7,877 nucleotides of DNA from Gp6-AA40 sp035649395 (GCA_035649395.1 DASRJR010000447.1:1-7877), one strand, 5' to 3'; shown: positions 1 to 6,637, counted from the stretch's first letter. Numbers and translations: made by a program. Notes: a model not told the origin generated them from the sequence alone.

Positions 1-1
1 A

Positions 2-2911
2 GGTGTCGAGCTGACCGGATCGGGCGTGACGACCATCAATGCCGACCTCCGGGTCGGCGCGGTACAGGAAACCATCACGGTGACCGGTGAAACGCCGATC
101 GTCGATACGCAGTCGACACGGCGCGAGATGGTGATCAACGCAGAAACGCTGGCCACGGCTCCTGTGACGCGCACCTACGGCGCGCTGCTGGCAGCGATTC
201 CGGGCATCGTGACCGACAACACTTCTCGGGGCGCGTTGACAGAACCATTCATGACGTTCTTCACGGCGAACGGAGGTCGCGCGAACGAAGGGCGTATGTT
301 GATCAACGGGATGCCGGTGGCGGCCTCCTTCAACGGTGGCGGCGTATCGACGTTCATCTACGACGTCGCGAACACGGAGGAGATGCAGGTCCTCGTGTCG
401 GGCGGTCTGGGTGAAGCCGAGGCTGGCGGGCCGAGTGTCAACCTCATCCCGCGCGCGGGCGGCAACACGTTCAGCGGAAGCGCGTTCTATAGCGGCACGG
501 GGAATGGCTTACGATCGGACAACATCGACGACTACCTGCGCGGCATCGGTCTGACGCGGCCTCCGGCCTTGCTCAACCAATACGACGCGAGCGGCTCGCT
601 CGGTGGTCCCCTCAAGCGCGATCGGTTGTGGTTCTTCGGCGCGGGCCGCGACTTCGGGAGCGCGACGTTTACCGAGGGCCTGTTCGCAAACCGCTTTGCC
701 GGTGACGTGAGCCACTGGGACTACGCTCAGGACACGTCCGTTGAAGGGCGCAGTGCCAACCGCCGCGATATCTTCCAGATCAAGCTGACCGGCCAGGTGA
801 GCCCTCGGAACCGCGTCTCCTTCTCGCACGAGTATCAGCACCGCTGCTCCGGCTCGACGATTTCCTCGAGCGGCGAGGGTTGCCGGGTACGCGGAGGGAA
901 CTGGATCGGCGTCGGCACGCTCACGGCGTCGCCCGAGACCTGGCCGGGCTACCACGATTTCCCGTACAACGTGACCCAGGCCACCTGGACGTCGCCGTTG
1001 TCGAGCCGCGTGCTACTCGAGGCCGGCTTCTCGCGTTTCCAGTACCTCTGGGCCGGGTTCGGCATCGCGCCGCCAGACTCGCTGACGAGTGTCATCCCGG
1101 TCACCGAATCGCAGGCCATCGATGGTCATCGCGCGAACTTCACGTATCGCGGCGCGTTCGATCCACTCGGCTTCGGGTGGGCGAACAACGACGCGAATCC
1201 GAACAACTGGCGCGCGTCGATGTCGTACGTGACGGGTGCGCACAACATGAAGGTTGGCTATCAGGGTTCGTATCAGCGTTCGCTGCTCGGCAGAGACGCC
1301 AACACGACGCTGCTGCGGTACACCATGAACAACCGCGCGCTGAATGGTCTCAGCTACACGCTGGCATCGAGGTGGGAGCAGAACGACCGCACCGCGACGA
1401 CGGCGCTCTTCGTTCAGGATCAATGGACGAGAGGACGCGTCACGCTGCAGGGGGCGGTCCGCTACGACCGCGCATCGAGCTGGGCCCCGGCTGACCACAA
1501 CGGCACGACGGAGATCTCGCGATTCAACCCGGCGCCCATCTCCTTCCCCCGCACCGTCAGCGTCGCTGGGTACAACGACATCACGCCGCGGGTCGGCGGC
1601 GCATGGGACATCTTCGGTAACGGCAAGACGGCGCTCAGGGCCAACATCGGCAGGTACCTGCAGAACGCCACGAACGACGAGAACTACACCGCCAACAACC
1701 CGGCCGCACGCATTCAGAGGAACGTGCTGACCCCGACGCGCGGATGGATCGACAACGGCAACTACGTCGTCGATTGCGATCTGAGGAACCCGGCGCTGCA
1801 GGACAACCGAGCAACCGGCGGTGATCAGTGCGCGGCGCTGACCGGTGACAACGCGAACTTCGGCAATGCCAATCCAAACCTGACGATCATCAACCCCGAC
1901 ATTCTCGAGGGGTGGGGCGTGCGTCCCGGCGACTGGCAGCTCGGCGCGTCGGTTCAGCACGAGCTCCTCCCGCGGCTGTCGGTCGACGTCAGTTACAACC
2001 GCCGCTGGTTCCAGAACTTCTTCGTCGACGACAACCGGCTGGTCGGGCCGTCTGACTACACGGCGTTCACGTACACAGCGCCGAGGCATTCAGGATTGCC
2101 CGGCGGCGGCGGTTATCCGGTCACGGTGTACTCGCGTCTCGCGGCGATTGGCGCCGAGACCTATCGGACGTTCGAGACAGACTTCGGCCCCGCACGTACG
2201 CAGTACTGGCATGGCGTGAACGTCTCGTTGAACGCTCGTCTTCGCAACGGTGTGACGTTCCAAGGCGGCACGAGCACAGGCCGTGGTGTTCGAGATACGT
2301 GTGAGACCAGCAAGAACCTTCCCGAGACGATTCTGGGACAAGGCACGGGTGCGTCGCCTCTAGTCATGGCCAGGCAGTGCCATGTGACGGAGCCTGTCAT
2401 GACGTCCCTGAGGGGGCTTGCGGCTTACACGATACCGAAGATAGAGGTGCTCGTCAGTGCCCAATTCCGATCGCTGAATCCAAACAACATCGGCGGCGCC
2501 GGCGGGGCGTCGGCGACGAACGGTGCATCGCTGAACGCCAACGTCATTCTGCCGAACTCGCCGACATCAGCGAGTTATGTGGCGGGTCAACCGACCGTGC
2601 AGGATTTGCTGGGAGGTCGTTTGCCAGCCGGCTCGCTGGCCAACGGCACGACGACCATCAACCTGCTCGCCAACGGCGACCTCTATCCCGGCGAGCGGCT
2701 CACTCAAGTGGACATGCGGTTCGCGAAGATCCTTCGCCTCGGGCCGCGGCGGGTCGACCTCGCCGCTGACCTCTACAACCTGTTCAACACCAACGACACG
2801 ACCGCGTTCGACTCGAATTTCGCGCTGTCGAACAACGGCGCGACGTGGCTGCAACCGACGACCATCGTGCCGCCGCGATTCGTCCGCTTCAACGTGACGT
2901 TCTCGTTCTGA
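2..2911 (+). CDS. TonB-dependent receptor, Oar/carboxypeptidase-regulatory-like type (5' partial)
   Basis: This is an outer-membrane beta-barrel receptor, probably importing a large or scarce substrate with energy from TonB-ExbBD; the substrate cannot be told. The frame is open to the left edge, so the first ATG-like codons are not the true start, and 969 codons plus TGA are visible. The first ~30 residues (GVELTGSG...RVGAVQETITVTGETPIVD) match the last strands of the CarboxypepD_reg-like domain that precedes the plug in these receptors. The plug follows (LLAAIPGIV, GGRANEGRMLINGMPV, then SVNLIPRAGGNTFSGSAF), and then a long barrel. The C-terminus ends RFVRFNVTFSF, with the final Phe expected for barrel assembly. 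The visible part has exactly six cysteines, in three close pairs (codons at 845/881, 1775/1829, 2300/2378), probably in surface loops. The signal peptide and any TonB box lie outside the window. Family call firm, substrate unknown. Confidence 0.93.
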   Translation, partial: GVELTGSGVTTINADLRVGAVQETITVTGETPIVDTQSTRREMVINAETLATAPVTRTYGALLAAIPGIVTDNTSRGALTEPFMTFFTANGGRANEGRMLINGMPVAASFNGGGVSTFIYDVANTEEMQVLVSGGLGEAEAGGPSVNLIPRAGGNTFSGSAFYSGTGNGLRSDNIDDYLRGIGLTRPPALLNQYDASGSLGGPLKRDRLWFFGAGRDFGSATFTEGLFANRFAGDVSHWDYAQDTSVEGRSANRRDIFQIKLTGQVSPRNRVSFSHEYQHRCSGSTISSSGEGCRVRGGNWIGVGTLTASPETWPGYHDFPYNVTQATWTSPLSSRVLLEAGFSRFQYLWAGFGIAPPDSLTSVIPVTESQAIDGHRANFTYRGAFDPLGFGWANNDANPNNWRASMSYVTGAHNMKVGYQGSYQRSLLGRDANTTLLRYTMNNRALNGLSYTLASRWEQNDRTATTALFVQDQWTRGRVTLQGAVRYDRASSWAPADHNGTTEISRFNPAPISFPRTVSVAGYNDITPRVGGAWDIFGNGKTALRANIGRYLQNATNDENYTANNPAARIQRNVLTPTRGWIDNGNYVVDCDLRNPALQDNRATGGDQCAALTGDNANFGNANPNLTIINPDILEGWGVRPGDWQLGASVQHELLPRLSVDVSYNRRWFQNFFVDDNRLVGPSDYTAFTYTAPRHSGLPGGGGYPVTVYSRLAAIGAETYRTFETDFGPARTQYWHGVNVSLNARLRNGVTFQGGTSTGRGVRDTCETSKNLPETILGQGTGASPLVMARQCHVTEPVMTSLRGLAAYTIPKIEVLVSAQFRSLNPNNIGGAGGASATNGASLNANVILPNSPTSASYVAGQPTVQDLLGGRLPAGSLANGTTTINLLANGDLYPGERLTQVDMRFAKILRLGPRRVDLAADLYNLFNTNDTTAFDSNFALSNNGATWLQPTTIVPPRFVRFNVTFSF

Positions 2912-2930
2912 GACTGTGGGGGGCCCACGT

Positions 2931-2954
2931 GGGGGCCGCCTTTAGGCGGCCCTT
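2931..2954. terminator. GC-rich hairpin between convergent genes, likely bidirectional terminator
   Basis: A perfect 8-bp stem (2933-2940 with 2945-2952, GGGCCGCC/GGCGGCCC) closes a TTTA loop. Two G-T pairs can lengthen it to 10 bp. It sits 20 bases after the receptor stop and only 3 bases after the stop of the minus-strand lipoprotein gene, so it could end transcription from both sides. Neither strand has a proper T-run after the stem (only TT on plus), so classical intrinsic termination is uncertain. A 10-bp palindrome, CCCACGTGGG (2924-2933), adjoins it. Confidence 0.55.
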
Positions 2955-2957
2955 CCA

Positions 2958-3365
2958 TCAGAGGCACTTGAAGACACGGCCGTTCGTCCCAAGCGCGAGC
3001 GTGAAAGTACCGACGTCCTGCGCCGACTCAGTCAATCGGACGCGCAGCGTCATCGTGCGCCGGTTGATGCTGCCGCTGTAGCGCGCCGGTTGCCGCACCA
3101 CCGGGTCATCGATGCGGATCGGTCCGCCGTGCTCTTGGACGTAGTCGCCCATCACGTCGAACGCGCCGTCCGCGAGTGCAACCGGTGCGGGCAGTGCGCC
3201 ATGGGCGCAGTCGAATTCGATCGTGGCGTCGGTCGCCGTCACGGTGAGCGCGGCGTGTTCGCCGCCCCACGTGCCAGGAGGAATGAACGAGTCGGGCGCT
3301 GAAGATGTCCCGCACGCCGAGGCTGACGCCAACAACACGACGCCGACCGCGGCACGCATGATCAT
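2958..3365 (-). CDS. Small secreted lipoprotein of unknown function (135 aa)
   Basis: The protein begins MIMRAAVGVVLLASASAC, a short basic start, a hydrophobic core and a lipobox-like ASAC ending at Cys18. It is therefore probably a lipid-anchored protein, although Ala at -3 is less usual than Leu. The mature part has a GTWGGEHAAL motif (from residue 31), an FDCAHG motif around Cys53, an EHGGPIR segment, an RYSGSINRRTMTLRV stretch with beta-strand character, and a C-terminal Cys134 (FKCL). Cys53 and Cys134 could form a disulfide. From memory, unnamed Acidobacteriota proteins share this WGGxH/DCAHG layout; no function is known to me. Met1 (3365) and Met3 (3359) are both possible starts, and neither has a clear Shine-Dalgarno. 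It is the last gene of a leftward group, starting 11 bases after the upstream gene's stop, and ends just before the hairpin at 2931-2954. Confidence 0.78.
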   Translation of the reverse strand: MIMRAAVGVVLLASASACGTSSAPDSFIPPGTWGGEHAALTVTATDATIEFDCAHGALPAPVALADGAFDVMGDYVQEHGGPIRIDDPVVRQPARYSGSINRRTMTLRVRLTESAQDVGTFTLALGTNGRVFKCL

Positions 3366-3376
3366 GGGGAATGCGG

Positions 3377-3610
3377 TTACGTCGACGATGGTTCGGGCGA
3401 CGGATCGGACGACACCAGGGCTTCTCGAATGTCGGCCAGGGCGCGCACGATCAGCCGCAGCTCATCGACGCCGGGGGCGACCTCGGACATCGTGAGGGGG
3501 ATGCGGGTTTGCGCGACATCGTTGATGTGTGCGATCGCGGTCTCGATGTGACGTCGCGCCAGCGTCAGCGGGCCGAAAGCAGTGTCGTTCTTCGCAATGA
3601 TCTGCAGCAT
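3377..3610 (-). CDS. Small helical protein of unknown function (77 aa)
   Basis: I do not recognise this protein. Codon third positions are strongly G/C, unlike the other frames here, which supports it as real. It looks like two amphipathic helices (about residues 11-33, FGPLTLARRHIETAIAHIND, and 44-67, VAPGVDELRLIVRALADIRE) joined by a short linker, with a Ser/Pro-rich tail ending SSDPSPEPSST. It has no signal peptide and no cysteines, so it is probably cytoplasmic. The only in-frame ATG that gives this length is at 3610. No Shine-Dalgarno is visible, but AAGACG-N17-GATAAA lies just upstream on the minus strand and could be a weak promoter for a very short leader. It is followed after 11 bases by the lipoprotein gene, so the two are probably co-transcribed. 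Confidence 0.65.
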   Translation of the reverse strand: MLQIIAKNDTAFGPLTLARRHIETAIAHINDVAQTRIPLTMSEVAPGVDELRLIVRALADIREALVSSDPSPEPSST

Positions 3611-3645
3611 CGTATTTATCCAGCACGTCGTCCGGGACGTCTTGG

Positions 3646-3666
3646 CGGCGTGGTCTGCACACGCCG
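3646..3666 (-). other. 7-bp hairpin in the gap between two small minus-strand genes
   Basis: CGGCGTG (3646-3652) and CACGCCG (3660-3666) form a perfect inverted repeat with a 7-base loop. It lies in the 69-base gap between the 96-aa gene (stop at 3680) and the 77-aa gene (start at 3610). There is no T-run after it on the minus strand. It may be a transcription pause, a processing site or chance in GC-rich DNA. Confidence 0.3.
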
Positions 3667-3679
3667 ACTTGTGCGGCGC

Positions 3680-3970
3680 TTAGGCGCGCCGTCTATCCTC
3701 GGTGTTCCGAGGGCTGCGCCGTCGCTCGTATCCGGCGCGTCGATCGCTGTGAGGCAGCAGGCGGTAACCGCTCAACACCAGTTCCTGCTCGTACTGCACC
3801 TGGTACTCGGTGAGCGACAGCGCGTCGGCGAAGGAGTATTCCCGCCGAAGAGCTCCCGGCCCGAACACCTTCAACTCGAGACCGTGAGGCTCGGCAATTC
3901 TGGTTTCCCACCGGACGGTGTCCTGGTCACATGTGAACATCCGGACGACCGTACGGCCCGCCTTCGCCAT
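3680..3970 (-). CDS. Small Arg-tailed protein of unknown function (96 aa)
   Basis: I do not recognise this protein. It has a compact N-terminal part with likely beta strands (VRWETRIAE, GLELKVFGPG, RREYSF; residues ~18-47), then a probable helix (ADALSLTEYQVQYEQELVLSGY, ~48-69), and a basic tail from about residue 74 rich in Arg (SDRRAGYERRRSPRNTEDRRRA). The tail could bind nucleic acid or be disordered; that is inference. There is no signal peptide or membrane segment. Composition and G/C third positions favour this frame over the overlapping plus-strand frame. ATG at 3970 is the longest start; Met11 (3940) is an alternative, and neither has a visible Shine-Dalgarno. It is the first gene of the leftward group, with its promoter presumably inside 3971-4020, facing the structured element and hmgA. 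Confidence 0.65.
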   Translation of the reverse strand: MAKAGRTVVRMFTCDQDTVRWETRIAEPHGLELKVFGPGALRREYSFADALSLTEYQVQYEQELVLSGYRLLPHSDRRAGYERRRSPRNTEDRRRA

Positions 3971-3997
3971 CGTCAGTCGAGTACCGCCTTATGGTCT

Positions 3998-4148
3998 TAA
4001 TGTGGGACGCGTTGGGTTTCGCTGCCGCCCGGAGGGGTGGGGGGAGGACGGCCGCACAGTCTGCGAAGAGAGAGACAAAACCCAGAATTACTGAAGTCTT
4101 CTCTGCGCGAACCGCTTGGTTGTCAGCGAAACCCGCGTCCCGCGGTTA
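3998..4148 (+). ncRNA. Candidate structured RNA with long closing stem (unassigned family)
   Basis: The ends of this segment pair over a long distance. GGGTTTCGCTG (4014-4024) is perfectly complementary to 4124-4134, and GGGACGC (4004-4010) to 4135-4141, with only a 3-base bulge (4011-4013). G-U pairs (4003-4142, 4001-4144) and TAA/TTA (3998-4000 with 4146-4148, skipping G4145) lengthen the stem. Inside lies a hairpin of 12 pairs: 4063-4065 with 4106-4108, 4067-4071 with 4100-4104, 4073-4076 with 4096-4099. There is also a small ACC-GCTT-GGT hairpin (4110-4121 with flanks) and a G-rich arm (4025-4062). The G-U pairs work only on the plus strand, which favours plus-strand RNA. A possible -10, TATGGT (3990-3995), would start RNA near 4002; no good -35 is seen. 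The 3' arm is followed by TTATTTCT. The layout of closing stem, open bubble and terminal stem recalls 6S RNA, but no conserved 6S sequence is recognised. Confidence 0.45.
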
Positions 4149-4257
4149 TTTCTAGCAAGTGCCGCGCCGCCTTTCCCCACGCAGGGCACTTCAATCTCAG
4201 CCATTGTCGATCCGCTCGCGATCTCAAACCGAATTTCATGATTGGTTCTCGCGCGTG
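4149..4257 (+). other. Rest of the gene-free stretch upstream of hmgA, with two further hairpins
   Basis: The gene-free stretch 3971-4296 holds the structured element, this segment and the hmgA promoter. Here AAGTGCC (4157-4163) pairs with GGCACTT (4185-4191), with three more inner pairs (4164-4166 with 4180-4182). A second stem-loop is AACC-g-AAT (4227-4234) with ATTGGTT (4241-4247). Neither is followed by a T-run. If transcription begins near 4002 these would lie in an hmgA leader; if hmgA starts from the promoter at 4258 they are upstream DNA. No coding sequence is convincing here. Confidence 0.35.
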
Positions 4258-4286
4258 TTGACCTCGCAAATCCGCGGGGATAGCCT
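4258..4286 (+). promoter_or_regulatory. Sigma-70-like promoter immediately upstream of hmgA
   Basis: TTGACC (4258-4263, five of six -35 consensus bases) is separated by exactly 17 bases from TAGCCT (4281-4286), which fits the TAnnnT form of a -10 box. Transcription would start around 4292-4294, only 3 to 5 bases before the hmgA ATG at 4297. This would give a leaderless or near-leaderless mRNA, in line with the lack of a usable Shine-Dalgarno (the nearest, GGGGA at 4276-4280, is 16 bases away). Confidence 0.5.
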
Positions 4287-4296
4287 ACACACCGCC

Positions 4297-5601
4297 ATGG
4301 GGTCCTCAGAGCGTCAGTATCAATCGGGTTTCGGAAACGAGTTCGCGTCGGAAGCGCTGGCAGGTGCCCTACCGCGCGATCAAAACACGCCGCAGAAGCC
4401 GCCCTTCGGGTTGTACGTCGAGGAGCTGAACGGCACAGCGTTCACGGCCCCGCGGGGCGTGAGCCGTTCCACCTGGACGTACCGGATTCGACCGTCCGCC
4501 GTTCACAAGCCGTTCAAACCGATCGACGGCGGCCTCATCCGTAGCGGACCGTTCAACGAGGTTCCGCCGACGCCCAACCAGCTCCGGTGGCGGCCGTTGC
4601 CGATTCCGTCGGCGCCCACCGACTTCGTGCAAGGCATCGTCACCCTGGGCGGCAACGGCGATGCGGCGACACAATCGGGCGCGGCGATCCATGTCTATGC
4701 GGCGAACCGCTCGATGCGCGATCGCTTCTTCTATGACGCCGACGGCGAGCTCCTGATCGTTCCGCAGCAGGGTGCGCTCGCGGTGCACACCGAGCTCGGG
4801 ATCCTCGACGTGCCCCAAGGGCACGTCTGCTTGATCCCTCGCGGCATCAAGTTCCGCGTCGAGGTGCCAGATAGCGGCGCGCGCGGCTACATTCTCGAGA
4901 ACTACGGTCAGCACATGCGGCTGCCCGATCTTGGACCCATCGGTACGTTCGGACTCGCCAATGCGCGCGATTTCGAAGCGCCGGCCGCCTCCTACGAGGA
5001 TCGCGAGGGCGACTTCCACGTCGTGGCGAAGTACGGCGGCGGGCTGTGGGAGGCCGAGATCGATCACTCGCCGCTCGACATCGTGGCGTGGCGCGGCAAC
5101 TACGTGCCGTTCCGCTACGATCTCTACAAGTTTCAGTGCATCAACACGGTCACATTCGATCATCCGGATCCATCGATCTACTGCGTGCTGGCGTCGCCGA
5201 CGGCGGTGCCCGGTACGTCGAACGTGGAGCTTGGATGCTTCCCGCCTCGCTGGACGGTGGCCGAGCACACGTTCCGTCCGCCGCCGTTTCATCGCAACGT
5301 CGCGAGTGAGTTCCTCGGGCTGATCGCGGGTGAGTACATCGGCAAGGCGGACGGCTTCGGACCGGGGAGCGCCAGCCTGCACAACTGCATGTCGGGGCAC
5401 GGCCCGGATGCGGCGGCGTATCAGCGCGGCCGCGAGGCCGAGTTGAAACCGCAGTATCTCGATAACACCCTGGTCTTCCTGTTCGAGACGCAGCTGCCGA
5501 TCCGCCCGACGAAGTTCGCGCTGGAAACGGATCTGCTGGAGCGCGACTACTACACCCATTGGCAGGGGCTGAAGAAGCAGTTCTCCGTCTCAGGAGTCTG
5601 A
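4297..5601 (+). CDS. hmgA: Homogentisate 1,2-dioxygenase
   Basis: This Fe(II) enzyme (EC 1.13.11.5) opens the ring of homogentisate with O2 to give 4-maleylacetoacetate, the central step of tyrosine and phenylalanine breakdown in the cytoplasm. At 434 aa it has the usual family length. The N-terminus YQSGFGNEFASEALAGALP and the segment TAPRGVSRSTWTYRIRPS are family signatures. By alignment with the human enzyme, the iron ligands are His332 and Glu338 (FHRNVASEF) and His368 (MSGHGPD), and the active-site base is His289 (FDHPDPSIY); all are present with the expected spacing. I chose ATG 4297 because the 46 residues from the upstream GTG (4159) do not resemble the family. Its stop overlaps the next start (TGATG), so the two genes are translationally coupled. 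Partner genes of the pathway are absent from the window. Confidence 0.97.
   Translation: MGSSERQYQSGFGNEFASEALAGALPRDQNTPQKPPFGLYVEELNGTAFTAPRGVSRSTWTYRIRPSAVHKPFKPIDGGLIRSGPFNEVPPTPNQLRWRPLPIPSAPTDFVQGIVTLGGNGDAATQSGAAIHVYAANRSMRDRFFYDADGELLIVPQQGALAVHTELGILDVPQGHVCLIPRGIKFRVEVPDSGARGYILENYGQHMRLPDLGPIGTFGLANARDFEAPAASYEDREGDFHVVAKYGGGLWEAEIDHSPLDIVAWRGNYVPFRYDLYKFQCINTVTFDHPDPSIYCVLASPTAVPGTSNVELGCFPPRWTVAEHTFRPPPFHRNVASEFLGLIAGEYIGKADGFGPGSASLHNCMSGHGPDAAAYQRGREAELKPQYLDNTLVFLFETQLPIRPTKFALETDLLERDYYTHWQGLKKQFSVSGV
5592..5596 (+). promoter_or_regulatory. Ribosome binding site inside the end of hmgA
   Basis: AGGAG lies 4 bases before the ATG at 5601, within the last hmgA codons. It fixes the start of the next gene, rejecting the longer frame from 5559, and fits coupled translation through the TGATG overlap. 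Confidence 0.75.
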
Positions 5602-6614
5602 TGACGACTCGCGCCATCGTGCTGCTGGTGGTTCTCGTGGTGGGGCCGCTCCTCGTGGCCCGGCCGGCCCTGGCTCAAGGCCGTTGCGATCGCGCGTGCC
5701 TCGAAGCCGTTGCCGAGCAGTATCTCGGTGCGCTCGTCGCCAAGGATCCGAAGCAGCTGCCGCTCGCCGGCAACGTGAAATACACCGAGAACGGACAGCG
5801 CCTTCAGCTCGGCGACGCCTTCTGGAATTCTGTGACCGGGCGTGGCACCTACACGCTGCATATCGCCGACGTGACCGCCGGGCAGATCGTCACGTTCACG
5901 ACGATGCGCGAGGCGGGTGCGCCGATGATCATCGCGGTGCGGCTGAAGGTCGACAACCGGCGCATCAGCGAGATCGAAACGCTGATCGCGCACAGCGAGA
6001 ACGGCGCGAAGAACCTCGAAGCGATCGGAAAGCCGCGCGAAGCGTTGTTGCGGCCGACACCCATGGCCGACCGCGTCTCGCGCGCCGAGCTCGTGCGTGT
6101 CGCCAATATGTACTTCAGCGGCATGCAGCTGAATGACGGCAAGGGCAAGTACCCCTTCGCCGAGGATTGCGATCGTCTCGAGAACGGCGGCAAGACGACC
6201 AACGCACCGACGGGACGGGGTGGCGTCACCGTCAGGCCCGATCCCAAAACCTCGACGAACTACTCGGCGATGTGGAGCTGCCGCGAACAGTTCGAATCGG
6301 GGCTGCTGCACTTCGTCAGCCGCATCCGTGATCGGCGCTATGTGGCCGTCGATGAAGAGCGCGGTCTCGTCGTCGCGTTTGCGTTCTTCGATCACGATGC
6401 CGGCGCATCGAGACGCTTCAAGACGCCGGATGGCCGCGACGTCACCGCGGGCCCGACGGTGCCGTGGACGTGGGAGATCGCCGAGCTGTTCAAGGTCGAG
6501 AAGGGACTGCTGCACGAGATCGAAGCGATCCTCGAGCGCGCCCCTTACGGCATGACGTCGGGCTGGAGCTCGTGGGAAGACGGCATGTCCGACAAGATGC
6601 AGTTTGCGAAGTGA
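5601..6614 (+). CDS. Secreted DUF8021-like protein with two NTF2-like halves (337 aa)
   Basis: Residues 1-25 are a clear Sec signal peptide (hydrophobic 6-20, then ARPALA|Q), so the protein is exported, with no lipobox. The mature protein has two related halves. The first (about 29-130) opens CDRACLEAVAEQYLGALVAKD and includes NVKYTENGQRLQLGDAFW and a KVDNRRISEIETLIA strand pair. The second (about 160-325) opens SRAELVRVANMYFSGMQ, with an EDCDRLENGG motif, RRYVAVDEERGLVVAFAFFD, and WEIAELFKVEKGLLHEIEAI near the end. This order matches the DUF8021 proteins of fungi and bacteria as I remember them; the cone-shaped NTF2/SnoaL-like fold is inference. Cys29/Cys33 and Cys190/Cys227 may form disulfides. 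No catalytic residues can be assigned and the function is unknown. It is coupled to hmgA, and its last codons form the left arm of a hairpin. Confidence 0.85.
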   Translation: MTTRAIVLLVVLVVGPLLVARPALAQGRCDRACLEAVAEQYLGALVAKDPKQLPLAGNVKYTENGQRLQLGDAFWNSVTGRGTYTLHIADVTAGQIVTFTTMREAGAPMIIAVRLKVDNRRISEIETLIAHSENGAKNLEAIGKPREALLRPTPMADRVSRAELVRVANMYFSGMQLNDGKGKYPFAEDCDRLENGGKTTNAPTGRGGVTVRPDPKTSTNYSAMWSCREQFESGLLHFVSRIRDRRYVAVDEERGLVVAFAFFDHDAGASRRFKTPDGRDVTAGPTVPWTWEIAELFKVEKGLLHEIEAILERAPYGMTSGWSSWEDGMSDKMQFAK

Positions 6615-6637
6615 GCGATAGCCCACTTCGCAAACTG
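6600..6637 (+). repeat. Perfect 14-bp inverted repeat spanning a stop codon
   Basis: CAGTTTGCGAAGTG (6600-6613) and CACTTCGCAAACTG (6624-6637) are exact reverse complements around a 10-base spacer, in which GC-GATA-GC can add two more pairs. The left arm is the end of the DUF8021-like gene (codons for Gln-Phe-Ala-Lys) and the first two bases of its TGA (6612-6614). With no T-run after it, it is more likely an mRNA 3'-end protector, a pause or attenuation site than a full terminator, but either is possible. Confidence 0.85.

Noticed and set aside
1013..2089. Open frame (358 codons) antisense to the receptor
   Set aside because: It lies wholly inside the receptor gene, with a shadow-like composition and no domain.
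3462..3662. Alternative minus-strand frame beginning with GTG, possibly the real start of the 77-aa gene by frameshift
   Set aside because: The segment DVPDDVLDKYDAA looks protein-like, but the frame soon becomes Arg/His-rich. The ATG at 3610 already opens a good frame, and a frameshift cannot be shown from one sequence.
3371..4000. Plus-strand open frame (209 codons) over the two small minus-strand genes
   Set aside because: It is His/Arg-rich and without a domain, while the minus-strand frames have coding-like third positions and plausible proteins.
4132..4151. Short hairpin CCGCG-TCC-CGCGG followed by T-rich DNA as an intrinsic terminator
   Set aside because: Its 5-bp stem competes with the much longer pairing of the same bases to 4004-4016. 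It could act as an alternative fold but cannot be called on its own.
4037..4261. Plus-strand open frame of 74 codons upstream of hmgA
   Set aside because: It runs through the paired structure, has no ribosome binding site and no coding-like composition.
4159..4296. N-terminal extension of hmgA by 46 residues from GTG
   Set aside because: The extension does not resemble the family N-terminus, which begins near the ATG at 4297, and it would cross the promoter.
4369..5559. Long open frame (396 codons) antisense to hmgA
   Set aside because: It mirrors a certain hmgA gene, is rich in Arg, Val and His as GC-rich shadow frames are, and shows no recognisable domain.
5550..6626. Open frame (358 codons) antisense to the DUF8021-like gene
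   Set aside because: The opposite strand has a signal peptide, a ribosome binding site and family similarity; this frame has none.
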